Below are positions 9,698 through 18,781 of a DNA stretch of 64,000 bases, in pieces; within the stretch, counting starts at the first letter, position 1; the number at the start of each line of letters is the position of its first letter. The notes beneath the pieces were generated by a model that ran no database searches, was not told where the DNA came from, and saw nothing but the letters and a program-made list of their open reading frames with translations. Position numbers and translations under genes: made by a program. Source of the DNA: JANJTY01 sp038257155 (GTDB lineage: Bacteria > Pseudomonadota > Gammaproteobacteria > Xanthomonadales > Xanthomonadaceae); the NCBI GenBank assembly GCA_038257155.1, contig JBBSJP010000021.1, positions 1 to 64,000 of the forward strand. The letters run 5' to 3'.

Positions 9698-10834
9698 CTA
9701 GTCCCGGTAGATCTTCGTGCCGCGCGTTCCATCCCGGGCTATCCAGCCACGGTACATGCCGCTGGTGTTGAAGGGCATGGTGATATTGCCAGCCGCATCG
9801 ATCGCGATGACTCCACCGTCACCGCCCAAGGCAGGAACGCGTCGCATCACCACTTCTTCCGACGCAGCCTCGAGAGTCTGGCCGCCGTAGGCCATGCGCG
9901 CGCATATGTCATGCGCCACGGCAAGACGGATGAAGAACTCGCCCCAGCCCGTGGCAGATACGGCGCAGTCGGCGGTGGCATAGGTGCCCGCGCCAATGAT
10001 GGGGGCATCGCCAACACGGCCCCAACGCTTGTTGGTCATGCCGCCGGTAGAGGTGGCAGCTGCCAGGTTGCCGTGCTGATCCAGCGCCACCGCGCCCACC
10101 GTTCCGAAGTAGGCACTGGCCTCGCGAGGTACGCCCGCCTGATCACGCCCGCGCGCTTCCTGCAGCTGCTGCCAGCGGTGCTCGGTGCGGAAGTAGTCGG
10201 GCTCGGCCTGCGGCAGGCCCCGTTCGCGCGCGAACACGTCAGCGCCTTCGCCGGTCAGCATGACGTGCGGACTGTGTTCCATCACTGCGCGAGCCGCGCC
10301 GATCGGGTTGCGCACGCTGCGCACACCCGCAACCGCGCCGGCTCGCAGGCTATGTCCTTCCATGATGGCTGCGTCCATCTCGTTGACACCTTCGGCGGTG
10401 AATACGGCTCCCTTGCCGGCATTGAAATGCGGCGAATCCTCCAGCACCCGAACTGCCGCCTCGACTGCGTCGAGCGCTGCGCCGCCAGACTCCAAAACCT
10501 CGTGTCCAGCTGTCAGCGCCGTATCCAGCGCCGCGCGAATGCCCGCCTCGCGCTCGGCGTCGATCTGATCCGGCTTGAGCGTTCCAGCGCCGCCATGGAT
10601 AGCCAGCGCGATGGGCGGCTGCGCAGGGCCTGCCGTGGTGGAGGTGGCTGCGGCGGCCAGCAACAAGGAGAACGCGATTCGCTTGGGAATCCCGGACAGT
10701 GGAAACGCCTGATTATGCCGTGCCCAGCGCCTGACTTCAGAGCTGCGGCCGAAAGAACCTTCCTGAAGCAAAACGGCGCGGACCCGCCTGTGGCAAACTT
10801 CGCCGCGCCCCGCCGGTCCTTTCCCGCGCCGCAT
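9698..10834 (-). CDS. Isoaspartyl peptidase / type III L-asparaginase (Ntn hydrolase)
   Basis: The product resembles EcAIII-type proenzymes that cleave isoaspartyl dipeptides and asparagine. Conserved blocks are IALAIHGGAGTL, FNAGKGAVFT, the autocleavage site FGTVGAVALD with Thr245 as the new N-terminal nucleophile, and GGMTNKRWGRVGD. A signal-peptide-like segment (IAFSLLLAAAATSTTAGPA) suggests export. The start is uncertain: the ATG at 10834 leaves about 50 residues before the signal peptide. No ATG or GTG lies close to it; a TTG in the AVLLQEG segment is one alternative. It converges with pilS and diverges from dgkA. Confidence 0.85.
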   Translation of the reverse strand: MRRGKGPAGRGEVCHRRVRAVLLQEGSFGRSSEVRRWARHNQAFPLSGIPKRIAFSLLLAAAATSTTAGPAQPPIALAIHGGAGTLKPDQIDAEREAGIRAALDTALTAGHEVLESGGAALDAVEAAVRVLEDSPHFNAGKGAVFTAEGVNEMDAAIMEGHSLRAGAVAGVRSVRNPIGAARAVMEHSPHVMLTGEGADVFARERGLPQAEPDYFRTEHRWQQLQEARGRDQAGVPREASAYFGTVGAVALDQHGNLAAATSTGGMTNKRWGRVGDAPIIGAGTYATADCAVSATGWGEFFIRLAVAHDICARMAYGGQTLEAASEEVVMRRVPALGGDGGVIAIDAAGNITMPFNTSGMYRGWIARDGTRGTKIYRD

Positions 10835-10866
10835 TCAGCAGGCACCACCCACTGGATCACCAACCG

Positions 10867-11256
10867 ATGGCCGACAGCAAATCCAGCTTCGCACCACGCG
10901 GCCCCGTTGGGGTCTGGCGCGCCACACTCTGGTCGCTCAAGGGCCTGCGCGCCGCCTGGAGCGTGGAGTCGTCGTTTCGCCTCGAGGTATACCTGTTTGT
11001 ACTGCTTGGCCCAACAGGGCTGTGGCTGGGGCAGAACGCCGTCGAGCGGAGTCTCCTGGTTGGCTGTCTGCTGATGGTGATGGCATCGGAACTACTCAAT
11101 TCATCGATCGAAGCGGTGATCGAACGCTATGGCGCCGAGCACCATGAGTTGGCCGGGCGCGCAAAGGACATGGGTTCAGCCGCGGTTTTCGTGCTGATGC
11201 TCAATGTGATGCTGGTCTGGGCCCTCATCCTCGGCCCGCGCCTGCTCGCGCCCTGA
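10867..11256 (+). CDS. dgkA: Diacylglycerol kinase
   Basis: A 129-residue integral membrane kinase that recycles diacylglycerol to phosphatidic acid. Three hydrophobic segments are visible. The family signature ELLNSSIEAVIERY followed by HELAGRAKDMGSAAVF matches E. coli DgkA closely, including the catalytic Glu and the metal-binding region. It is transcribed with the TerC-family gene 24 bases downstream. Confidence 0.94.
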   Translation: MADSKSSFAPRGPVGVWRATLWSLKGLRAAWSVESSFRLEVYLFVLLGPTGLWLGQNAVERSLLVGCLLMVMASELLNSSIEAVIERYGAEHHELAGRAKDMGSAAVFVLMLNVMLVWALILGPRLLAP

Positions 11257-11280
11257 GCAACGAAGCCAGACGCAAGCATC

Positions 11281-12006
11281 GTGGAGTGGTTCTTCAGCAG
11301 CGAAATCTGGGTGGCGTTACTGGCCTTGACTGCGCTGGAAATCGTTCTGGGCATCGACAATCTGGTCTTCATTTCAATCGCGGTAAGCAAGCTGGCGCCG
11401 GAGCAGCGCCCTGCTGCACGGCGCTTCGGCCTGGCCCTGGCCTGCGTCACCCGTATCGCCCTGCTGCTGACACTGGCGTGGCTTACCCGCCTGTCGCAGC
11501 CGCTGTTCATCCTTTTCGGCAATGAAATATCAGTCCGCGACATGGTGCTGGTTGCCGGCGGGCTGTTTCTGCTGGTCAAGGGCACCATGGAGATCCACGA
11601 CTCGGTGGAGCCCTCCGAGGAACCGGGTGCCTCCGGCAGCGTACCGACCTCGACCGTGTTCGCGCATGTCATCGTGCAGATTGCGATCATCGATATCGTG
11701 TTCTCGCTCGACTCGGTGATAACCGCGGTGGGCATGGTGCAGAACATCCCGGTGATGGTGGCGGCCATCATGCTGGCGATCGCGGTGATGATCCTGGCCT
11801 CGAACCCGATCGGCGATTTCATCGACCGCCATCCGACCGTGAAGATGCTGGCGCTCTCCTTCCTGATTCTGGTCGGCGTGGCGCTGATTGCCGATGGGCT
11901 GGGCTACCACATCCCGCGCGGCTATCTGTACTTCGCGATGGCCTTTTCGGCGGGTGTGGAGATGCTGAACACCCTGGCCCGGCGCAAGGGCAAGTCGAGC
12001 CGATAG
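11281..12006 (+). CDS. TerC-family integral membrane protein
   Basis: A 241-residue multi-pass membrane protein, read from a GTG start. The paired acidic family motifs are LEIVLGIDNLVFISI near the N-terminus and DIVFSLDSVITAVGM in the middle. Both lie in predicted membrane helices, as in TerC/Alx proteins linked to manganese export or tellurite resistance. No other tellurite genes are nearby, so a metal-homeostasis role is the safer inference. The stop codon lies within the first copy of a downstream tandem repeat. Confidence 0.87.
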   Translation: MEWFFSSEIWVALLALTALEIVLGIDNLVFISIAVSKLAPEQRPAARRFGLALACVTRIALLLTLAWLTRLSQPLFILFGNEISVRDMVLVAGGLFLLVKGTMEIHDSVEPSEEPGASGSVPTSTVFAHVIVQIAIIDIVFSLDSVITAVGMVQNIPVMVAAIMLAIAVMILASNPIGDFIDRHPTVKMLALSFLILVGVALIADGLGYHIPRGYLYFAMAFSAGVEMLNTLARRKGKSSR

Positions 12007-12533
12007 GAGCCGACCCTGTTGGCGACCGCAGGGCATCAATGTGTCGTCGGCGCCCTGCAAGCCCCGTTGATCATGGTCGCGCACAGGGTGCGCTCCTACA
12101 CGGGGGCGCATTGCGGCTTCCACGAATGCGCGCTTCGCCCCTTGTAGGAGCCGACCCTGTTGGCTACCGCAGGGCATCAATGTGTCGTTGGCGCCCTGCA
12201 AGCCCCGTTGATCATGGTCGTGCACAGGGTGCGCTCCTACACTAGGGCGCATTGCGGCTTCCACGAATGCGCGCTTCGCCCCTTGTATGAGCCGACCCTG
12301 TCGGCGACCGCAGGGCATCAGTGTGAGGTTAGCGCACTGCAAGCCCCGTAGATCACGGTCGCGCACAGCGTGCGCTCCTACACTTGAGCGCATTGCGGCT
12401 CAGACGAATTCGCGCTTCGCCCCTTGTAGGAGCCGACCCTGTCGGCGACCGCAGGGTATCAGTGTGTCGTTGGCGCGCTGCAAGCCCCGATGATCACGGT
12501 CGCGCACAGGGTGCGCTGCTACTCGGGGCCGAT
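12004..12533. repeat. Tandem 141-bp palindromic repeat, about 3.8 copies
   Basis: Units begin at 12004, 12145, 12286 and 12427, exactly 141 bases apart; the last is cut off at the convergent ABC permease gene. Each unit has imperfect inverted arms (in copy 1, 12004-12027 and 12075-12100) containing TAGGAGC..ACCCTGT and ACAGGGT..GCTCCTA. A second, shorter inverted pair sits in the linker (GGGGCGCATT and its near complement). Small open frames within it differ between copies and show no coding character. It lies between convergent genes, as REP-type elements commonly do. Confidence 0.9.
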
Positions 12534-13826
12534 TCAGCCCTGGTGGCGCAGCGCTTCGATCGGATCCAGCCGCGCTGCCTTCTGTGCGGGGTAATAGCCG
12601 AAGAACAGGCCCGTAGCGACCGAGAAACCGGTTGCCATCAGGATCACTGCCGCGTCCAGCTGTACCGGCAGGGCGCCAAATCGCTCCGCCAGCAAGGCGC
12701 CACCAATGCCCAGCGCGATGCCGATCGCACCACCACCCAGCGAAATCAGCATGGCCTCGGCCAGAAACTGCTGCTGGATCTGGCGCGGGCCCGCACCAAC
12801 CGCCATGCACAGGCCGATTTCGCGGATCCGCTCGGTCACCGAGACCAGCATGATGTTCATGATGCCGATGCCACCGACGATCAGCGAGATACTGGCCACC
12901 GCGCCCAGCAGCATGGACATCAGGCGGGTGGTCTGGGTTCGAGCTGCCACAATCTCGGTGAGGTTGCGCACGGTGAAATCATCATCGGCGCCCGGTGCAA
13001 TGCGATGCCGCTGGCGCAATAGTTCGATCAGCTCCTGTTCCGCTGAAGCCAGGTCTTCGGCGCGCGATGTGCCGACGGTGATCTGGGCCAGCGTTCCCGG
13101 CGGCAGCGAGCCTGCGCCAGACAGGCGCCGTCGAGCCGTTTCCAGCGGGACGAAGATCACGTCGTCCATGTCGTTGCCCCAGCCACCCTGGCCGCGCGCC
13201 TTCAGCACACCGCCAACAGTAAAGGGCACGCGACCGACCCGGATGATGGCTCCCACCGGATCAGCATCGCCAAACAGCTGATCACGCACCGTCTGGCCGA
13301 GTATCACGACCTTGGCCGCCGAAGCCTCTTCACGCGCGCCGAAAAACTCGCCGAGGGCCATTTCCCAGCCGTTGATCGGAAAAAAGTCTGACTCGACGCC
13401 CTGCCATTGGGTCGACCAGTTCTGCTCCGCGTTGACCACCTGGGTGCCGCCACGCAACACGCCGGATACGTACTGCACCGCAGGCATTTCAGCGCGGATG
13501 GCATCCGCATCGGCATCGGTCAGCGAACTGATGCTGCCGGCGCCGCCGCGCACGCCACCACGGCTGCTGGAACCGCCGAAGATCTCGATGCGATTGCTGC
13601 CCAGGTTCGACAGCATGCCGTCGATCTGCGCCTGGGTGCCCTGCCCGACCGACACCATCACGATCACCGCAGCGATTCCGATGATCACGCCCAGCGCGGT
13701 TAGGATGCTGCGCAACCAGTTGCCGCGCAGCGCGAACACCGCGCTGCCCAGAACGTCCGCGAAACCCATCCTGCCCATCGCCTGTCCTGGCAGCAGGCGC
13801 TCGGGCGTTGATCCATCGGCACTCAT
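12534..13826 (-). CDS. MacB-like ABC transporter permease
   Basis: A 430-residue permease. One membrane helix (about residues 38-60, LTALGVIIGIAAVIVMVSVG) is followed by a large periplasmic MacB_PCD domain. An FtsX domain with three helices follows, including MLLGAVASISLIVGGIGIMN and the coupling segment TERIREIGLCMAVGA. It lacks a fused ATPase; that is the next gene upstream, overlapping by four bases. Together with the adaptor they form a tripartite MacAB-TolC-type exporter; the outer-membrane channel is not in this set. The substrate cannot be told from the sequence. Confidence 0.9.
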   Translation of the reverse strand: MSADGSTPERLLPGQAMGRMGFADVLGSAVFALRGNWLRSILTALGVIIGIAAVIVMVSVGQGTQAQIDGMLSNLGSNRIEIFGGSSSRGGVRGGAGSISSLTDADADAIRAEMPAVQYVSGVLRGGTQVVNAEQNWSTQWQGVESDFFPINGWEMALGEFFGAREEASAAKVVILGQTVRDQLFGDADPVGAIIRVGRVPFTVGGVLKARGQGGWGNDMDDVIFVPLETARRRLSGAGSLPPGTLAQITVGTSRAEDLASAEQELIELLRQRHRIAPGADDDFTVRNLTEIVAARTQTTRLMSMLLGAVASISLIVGGIGIMNIMLVSVTERIREIGLCMAVGAGPRQIQQQFLAEAMLISLGGGAIGIALGIGGALLAERFGALPVQLDAAVILMATGFSVATGLFFGYYPAQKAARLDPIEALRHQG

Positions 13827-14515
13827 CGCACTTCCTTCAGTTCGCCGTCGTGCATTGACACCACCCGGTCCGCGACTTCCGCAACCTGCGGATCGTGAGT
13901 GATCAGCACGATGGTATGCCCGATGGACTTGAGGCGTTGGAACAGGTCGAGAATTTCAGCGCCGGTCTTCGAGTCCAGTGCGCCGGTCGGCTCGTCGGCC
14001 AGGATCAGCGGCGGGTGATTGATCAGGGCACGGGCAATGGCGACGCGCTGCTGCTGGCCACCGGACATTTCACCCGGCGTATGCCCGCTTCGTCCAGCCA
14101 GCCCTACCTCGTCGAGTGCCGCTCGGGCGCGACGCAGGCGCTCAGGCTTGGCCACGCCAGCATAGGTCATGGGCATCATCACGTTCTCCAGCGCGCTCAG
14201 CCGCGAGAGCAGATTGAAGCCCTGAAACACGAAACCAATTTTCTCCAGGCGCAGTCGCGCCCGGCCGCTGGCATCCAGACCGGCGACGTCGGTGCCGTCG
14301 AGCAGGTAGGTTCCCGAACTGGGTGAGTCCAGGCAGCCAAGCAGGTTCATCAGGGTCGATTTGCCCGAACCCGAAGGCCCGATGATCGCCAGCAGCTGAC
14401 CCGACGGAACCACAAGACTCACGTCACGCAGTGCCACCACTTCTGCCTCCGTGCCCGGCGAGTAGACCTTGCCGAGTCGTTCGATACGGATGAGAGGCGG
14501 CGAGGCCTCGCTCAC
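13823..14515 (-). CDS. MacB/LolD-type ABC transporter ATPase
   Basis: A 230-residue ATPase subunit with Walker A GPSGSGKST, Q-loop GFVFQGFNLL, signature MSGGQQQRVAIARAL, Walker B LILADEPTGALD and the switch His in LITHDP. This is the LolD/MacB mechanotransmission class. It overlaps the adaptor gene upstream and the permease gene downstream by four bases each, so the three are translationally coupled. Confidence 0.93.
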   Translation of the reverse strand: MSEASPPLIRIERLGKVYSPGTEAEVVALRDVSLVVPSGQLLAIIGPSGSGKSTLMNLLGCLDSPSSGTYLLDGTDVAGLDASGRARLRLEKIGFVFQGFNLLSRLSALENVMMPMTYAGVAKPERLRRARAALDEVGLAGRSGHTPGEMSGGQQQRVAIARALINHPPLILADEPTGALDSKTGAEILDLFQRLKSIGHTIVLITHDPQVAEVADRVVSMHDGELKEVR

Positions 14516-16002
14516 TGCGCCAGTCCCAGGATCACTTCGTCGCCCTCGCCCAGTTCACCGCCCAGGATTTCCGTATGGGTCGCGTCAGACAGGCCCGCGC
14601 GCAGCGTCCTGGCGACCGCCTGGCCGCGCTCCAGCGTCCAGGCAGTAACGCGGCGCGCGCCGACAAATGTGGCAAGTTCAGTTTCAAACCGGGCCAACTG
14701 TTCTGCCGTCAGCGTGGCGCGAAAGCCGCCCAGCGATTCCTTCAGCATGCCCGCGACACGCTGCCGCATGGCTTCAGGGGAAGGCGCTGCGCGAACGCCG
14801 GCAGCCCCACCGGGCGCGCCCGCTGCGCCGCGTGAACCACGGCGCTGCGCCATGCGCTCACGCATGCCGGCCAGATCCTGCGCAAGGGCCGCCTGCTGGG
14901 TGGCTGACAACCCCAGCGGTTCGGCCAGCTTGGGCAGTTCGTCGGCCAGCCCGGCGAAGGGGCTGACGCGGGTCGACTCGACAGGCGCATCGGCGGGACG
15001 GAAGCGCAGCGCCGCATTCGGCAGGCGCAGGGCTTGCTCGCGACGATCGATCTCGATTTCGGCATTGGCCGTCATGCCGGGCAGCAGGCTAGTGTCTGCA
15101 TTGTCGACACCCACAACTACCGGGTAGGTGATCACGTTGGCCAGATTGGTGGCCGACAGCCGGATCTGATCGACCACGCCGCGAAACTCGCGACCCTGGA
15201 ACGCATCGACCGTGAAGCGCACGCTTTGGCCTTCGCGAATCTGACCGACATCGGTCTCGTCAATCGACAGGTCAATCTGCATCTGCTTGAGGTCTTCGGC
15301 GATCTGGAACAGCACCGGCGTCTGAAAGCTGGCTGCGACCGTCTGGCCGGGCTGCACGTTGCGCAGCAGCACCACGCCGTCGACCGGCGCGCGAATCACG
15401 GTGTAGGCGAGATCCAGTTCGGAGTTGGCCACCGCTGCCTCGCGCTGCTCGACCTGCGCTTCGGCCACCCTTATCGCTGCGTTGGCTGAGGCAATGCGAG
15501 CTCGAGCAGCATCGCGCTGGGCGAGCGAGGCATCGTAGTCGGTGCGCGAGATCAGGCCGCGTCCATAGACCGCGCTGAGACGTTCGAACTGCGCTTCGGC
15601 GTTCTTCAGATTGGCCTGAGCTTCGTCCAGGGACGCGCGTGCGGAGCTGAGATTGGCGCGCGCACTGGACAGATCGGCGCGCACCTGGGTGAGACGCGCC
15701 TCGAAGTTGGCCGGATCGATGCGGGCGATCACCTGATCACGTTCGACCTGATCGTTGAAGTCGACTTCAACTGCGAGAATCTGGCCTGAGACCTGCGAGC
15801 CGATCTCCACCGTCGAGAGTGCGCGCAGGCTGCCCGTGGCCGAAATGGATACGCGCAGCTCGCCTCGCTCGATTTTTGCCGTGCGGTACTCCGGCGATGA
15901 CTCGGTCGCGCCGAACTGGCGATAGCCGAACACGACAAGCACCACGGCGAGCGCGACAAAGGCAAGATTTCTGAGTCGAAACAGCGAGCGGGTTTTGGAC
16001 AT
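14512..16002 (-). CDS. MacA/HlyD-like periplasmic adaptor with an inserted domain
   Basis: I place the start at the ATG at 16002 (496 residues) because an N-terminal membrane anchor follows at once; the frame is open to a TTG at 16071. The order is anchor, lipoyl half, long alpha-helical hairpin (Ala-rich heptads around SSARANLSSARASLDEAQ), second lipoyl half (VIRAPVDGVVLLRNVQPG) and beta-barrel. A segment of about 100 residues is then inserted before the terminal membrane-proximal strands. The insert has two LTxxQ-like motifs (LSATQQ and LTAEQ), a feature of Spy/CpxP chaperones, separated by a Gly/Ala-rich stretch. Confidence 0.85.
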   Translation of the reverse strand: MSKTRSLFRLRNLAFVALAVVLVVFGYRQFGATESSPEYRTAKIERGELRVSISATGSLRALSTVEIGSQVSGQILAVEVDFNDQVERDQVIARIDPANFEARLTQVRADLSSARANLSSARASLDEAQANLKNAEAQFERLSAVYGRGLISRTDYDASLAQRDAARARIASANAAIRVAEAQVEQREAAVANSELDLAYTVIRAPVDGVVLLRNVQPGQTVAASFQTPVLFQIAEDLKQMQIDLSIDETDVGQIREGQSVRFTVDAFQGREFRGVVDQIRLSATNLANVITYPVVVGVDNADTSLLPGMTANAEIEIDRREQALRLPNAALRFRPADAPVESTRVSPFAGLADELPKLAEPLGLSATQQAALAQDLAGMRERMAQRRGSRGAAGAPGGAAGVRAAPSPEAMRQRVAGMLKESLGGFRATLTAEQLARFETELATFVGARRVTAWTLERGQAVARTLRAGLSDATHTEILGGELGEGDEVILGLAQ

Positions 16003-16124
16003 GCGATTAGCAGGTTCCAGTTCGTGGTGCATGGAGATTCGCGGGGTCGGTACAGCCAATCCATGCTTCAACGAGCGAGTGGCTGATTTCCGTTGTCGTT
16101 CTCTCTGCCAGGCTGAAGCCCGGT

Positions 16125-17429
16125 TCAGGCTCCGAGCGGCTGCGGCGCAGGAAAGCGGATGGTGGCGCGGGTGCCCCTGCCCTGCTCGCTTTCCAGCGTC
16201 ACCGGCCAGGCGAACCGTTCCGACAGGCGTCTGACGATGGTCAGGCCAACGCCCTGACCACTGCGCTTGCCATCGCCGCCGCGAAAGAAGGGCTCGAAGG
16301 CGCGTGCCAGTTCTTCCGCGCTCATGCCGATACCGGTGTCTTCCACCACCACCCGGTCAGTATCGACCTGCACGGTGACGCTGCCCTGCTCGGTATAAAG
16401 GCATGCGTTGCGCAGCAGATTCGAGAGGATCACCGCAAAAACGCGCGGCGAGCCATGCACTGAAAATCCGGTCACTGCTTCGACCCGCAGCTGTACGGGC
16501 TTGTCGACGCACAGGGTGCGCAGTTTGTCGACCTCCTCGGCAGCGACTTCCGCCACGTCGAAGTCCTCCTCTGGCAGCCCGGTATCGCCCTCGCGCGCCA
16601 GGATCAGGAAGGATTCGATCAATGCCTCCATGTCCAATGCAGCGCTCTTGATGCGCTTTACCGAGCGCTCGGCATAGGGTGCCAGTTCACCGTCCGCCGC
16701 CAGCAGGTCGCAGGCCATGCGAATGACGGTAAGCGGTGTACGCAACTCGTGGCTGGCATCGCGGGTGAAGTTGCGCTCGCGCTCCACGAAGCGTTCGATG
16801 CGCGAAGCGAAATCGTGCAATGCCAGGGCGAGCACCTGGGTTTCGCCCTCCACATCAACCGGCAGGTTGTCCGGATCGATGGCGGAGATCGCCGGCCGTT
16901 TTGGATCCCACTGACGGACAACATCAGCGAGCCAGATCACCGGGCTCACCGCACGCTTCGACACGCGATAGGTAAACCAGGCGATCACATAGATCACGAT
17001 CAGCACCAACACCAACGGAACTGCGCCAAAGAAGAAGGCCAGCGCGTTCACCTGGCTTTGTGCGAACACCAGGAACAAGCGGCCCTGCGGCTGCTGATCG
17101 ACGAAAACCAGTGCGCCGCCGTCCATTTTTGCCAGAGCGTGATAGCCGGGGTGCAGATCGCGCAGGGCCTCGGGCAACGTGGCCTGCGTTTCGCCCGGCA
17201 ATAGCATGTATGCCTGCATGTTGTAGGTGTCAGGCAGGCTGGCACCCGGCTCGGCGTCCCACCGCTTCCAGTAGTGCGCTGCCTCGTCCACCAGCGCCTG
17301 CTGGATCAACACGTCCTTGAGGATGGCCGATGCGCCGTAAACGCCCAGCACGGTCGCGAAGCTGATCGCCGCTACCTGCAGGATGAAGGCGATCCAGATT
17401 TTGCGGCGCAGGCCGGAGGCGGGTTGCAT
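16125..17429 (-). CDS. Sensor histidine kinase of a two-component system
   Basis: The ATG at 17429 gives 434 residues and puts the first membrane helix near the N-terminus; the frame extends upstream to 17567 but that part looks non-coding. Two membrane helices flank a periplasmic sensor of about 130 residues, followed by a HAMP-like linker. HisKA follows with His227 in DASHELRTPLTVIR, then ATPase boxes NLLRNACLY, VVEDTGIGMS and GVGLTIVRRL. It belongs with the response regulator at 18004, transcribed first on the same strand. The MacAB-like genes follow within 122 bases, so the system probably controls that exporter. Confidence 0.88.
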   Translation of the reverse strand: MQPASGLRRKIWIAFILQVAAISFATVLGVYGASAILKDVLIQQALVDEAAHYWKRWDAEPGASLPDTYNMQAYMLLPGETQATLPEALRDLHPGYHALAKMDGGALVFVDQQPQGRLFLVFAQSQVNALAFFFGAVPLVLVLIVIYVIAWFTYRVSKRAVSPVIWLADVVRQWDPKRPAISAIDPDNLPVDVEGETQVLALALHDFASRIERFVERERNFTRDASHELRTPLTVIRMACDLLAADGELAPYAERSVKRIKSAALDMEALIESFLILAREGDTGLPEEDFDVAEVAAEEVDKLRTLCVDKPVQLRVEAVTGFSVHGSPRVFAVILSNLLRNACLYTEQGSVTVQVDTDRVVVEDTGIGMSAEELARAFEPFFRGGDGKRSGQGVGLTIVRRLSERFAWPVTLESEQGRGTRATIRFPAPQPLGA

Positions 17430-18003
17430 AGGGTGGACCTGGTTGTATTGAAGTACTTTCGAGCTGAATGCGAGAAGCGAGATTCTTTGAATATCGAAAG
17501 CGTCGCACAATCGAATTGAGCCGGCGTGGTCTCCTTGGCGGGTCGAGATCCGATGCTCTCCACCCAAGGAGACGCTCCAAGTTTCATTCGTGGAGAGCCT
17601 GCTGTCCGTCTGTCGACCGACCTGCTCTCGGACCGTGAACTCAGGCAGTGGTTCGGCATCAAGTCCCTCTCCCTACGGGAGAGGGGTTGGGGAGAGGGGC
17701 GGACCGAGCGGAGGACAGATCGCCAGTCCTAATTCTCGATCAGGTTGCAGACCCTTGCCGCCTGATTCGGGCTCCATCGACACCCGGCCCTCACCCCCAC
17801 CCCTCTCCCATGGGGAGAGGGGCTTCTAAATCGCGCAGGCCCGAGGTTCATGGTGCGTGAGCGGGTCTGTTGCAGGGCGGGTAGCAGACTCGCCATTAAA
17901 CGGGTTTGTGGGAGCCCTTGAGATGTGAGCATCCGCTCATGACCCGCCCAACCAATATGTGTGCCTGCCGACGGGTCAAGCTTCAGGTGTGAGCGCCCCC
18001 GAA
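17430..18003. repeat. Repeat-bearing spacer inside a two-component operon
   Basis: No gene is seen in these 574 bases. Two G/C-rich hairpins are present: CCCTCTCCC/GGGAGAGGG at 17665-17673/17677-17685, and a near-perfect pair at 17800-17809/17812-17822. The flanks of the two hairpins are inverted relative to each other, as in paired REP elements. The element separates the response regulator gene from its kinase gene, which normally touch or overlap. Confidence 0.65.
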
Positions 18004-18732
18004 TCAACCCGCCTCGCGCATCGCCGGTTCCGACTCCAGTTCCGCAAGGCGATAACCAGCGCTGTGGATGGTGTGCAGCAACTGGCGCTGGAAGGGCTTG
18101 TCGATCGATTTGCGCAGGTTGTAAAGGTGGCTGCGCAGGGTGTCGGAATCGGGCAGTGCGTCGCCCCAGATCTCGCGCTCGATGTCGCGCCGGCTGACCA
18201 CACGCGGCGATTCGCGCATCAGGATGGTGAGCAGCTTCAGGCCGATTGGCGATACAGTCAGTTCGCGTCCAGTGCGGGTCACACGCAAGGTGGCCGTATC
18301 CAGCACCAGGTCGCCAACCTTCAACACTTCGGTGCTTACCTGGCGGCGGTCGCGGCGGATCAGGGCACGGATACGCGCTTCCAGTTCCTGGATTGCGAAG
18401 GGCTTGACCAGATAGTCGTCGCCACCGGCCTCAAGACCGCGGACCTTGTCGTCCAGCGTGTCGCGCGCGGTCAGCATCAGCACGGGCGTCGACACTTTGG
18501 CCTCGGCACGCAACCGGCGGCAGACTTCCAGGCCATCCATACGCGGCAGCATCAGATCCAGCACGATCACGTCGTAGCTGTTTTCACCCGCCAGGCGATA
18601 GCCATCGGCACCGTCGGCCGCGTAATCCACTCCGAAGCCGCGACGCTCCAGATACTCGCCGACCATCTCAGAAATATTGCGATTGTCCTCGATCAGCAGC
18701 ACCAGACCAGCACTCTCTTCACGCGACTTCAT
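18004..18732 (-). CDS. OmpR-family response regulator
   Basis: A 242-residue regulator. The receiver domain has acidic residues in LLIEDNRN, phosphoacceptor Asp59 in VIVLDLMLPRMDG and Lys in DDYLVKPF. The C-terminal winged-helix domain has SPIGLKLLTILMRESPRVVSR and the recognition region SDTLRSHLYNLRKSIDKPF. A strong Shine-Dalgarno GAGGAG precedes the ATG. It is the likely partner of the kinase at 16125, although 574 bases of repeat-bearing DNA separate them. A tandem repeat upstream of its start may be its own binding site. Confidence 0.92.
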   Translation of the reverse strand: MKSREESAGLVLLIEDNRNISEMVGEYLERRGFGVDYAADGADGYRLAGENSYDVIVLDLMLPRMDGLEVCRRLRAEAKVSTPVLMLTARDTLDDKVRGLEAGGDDYLVKPFAIQELEARIRALIRRDRRQVSTEVLKVGDLVLDTATLRVTRTGRELTVSPIGLKLLTILMRESPRVVSRRDIEREIWGDALPDSDTLRSHLYNLRKSIDKPFQRQLLHTIHSAGYRLAELESEPAMREAG

Positions 18733-18761
18733 GGATCACTCCTCAGGGGTCATTTCACCGA

Positions 18762-18781
18762 TGTGAAGATCATCTGTGAAG
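18762..18781 (-). promoter_or_regulatory. Direct repeat, candidate autoregulatory operator
   Basis: Read on the minus strand, CTTCACA occurs twice with a 13-base period (plus-strand TGTGAAG at 18762-18768 and 18775-18781), 30-50 bases upstream of the response regulator ATG. A TTCAC/GTGAA inverted pair (18754-18758/18763-18767) overlaps it. OmpR-family dimers typically bind such head-to-tail half-sites, so autoregulation is a reasonable inference. Confidence 0.5.

Noticed and set aside
10500..11074. The upstream part of the long plus-strand frame 9638-11074
   Set aside because: It is antisense to the asparaginase gene and overlaps dgkA, and no family match is visible.
12039..12493. Several small open frames (about 63-70 codons)
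   Set aside because: They are repeated translations of the 141-base repeat and have no promoter, Shine-Dalgarno or conserved product.
12004..12533. Regular repeats that might be a CRISPR array
   Set aside because: Repeat units are 141 bases and nearly identical throughout, with no unique spacers and no cas genes.
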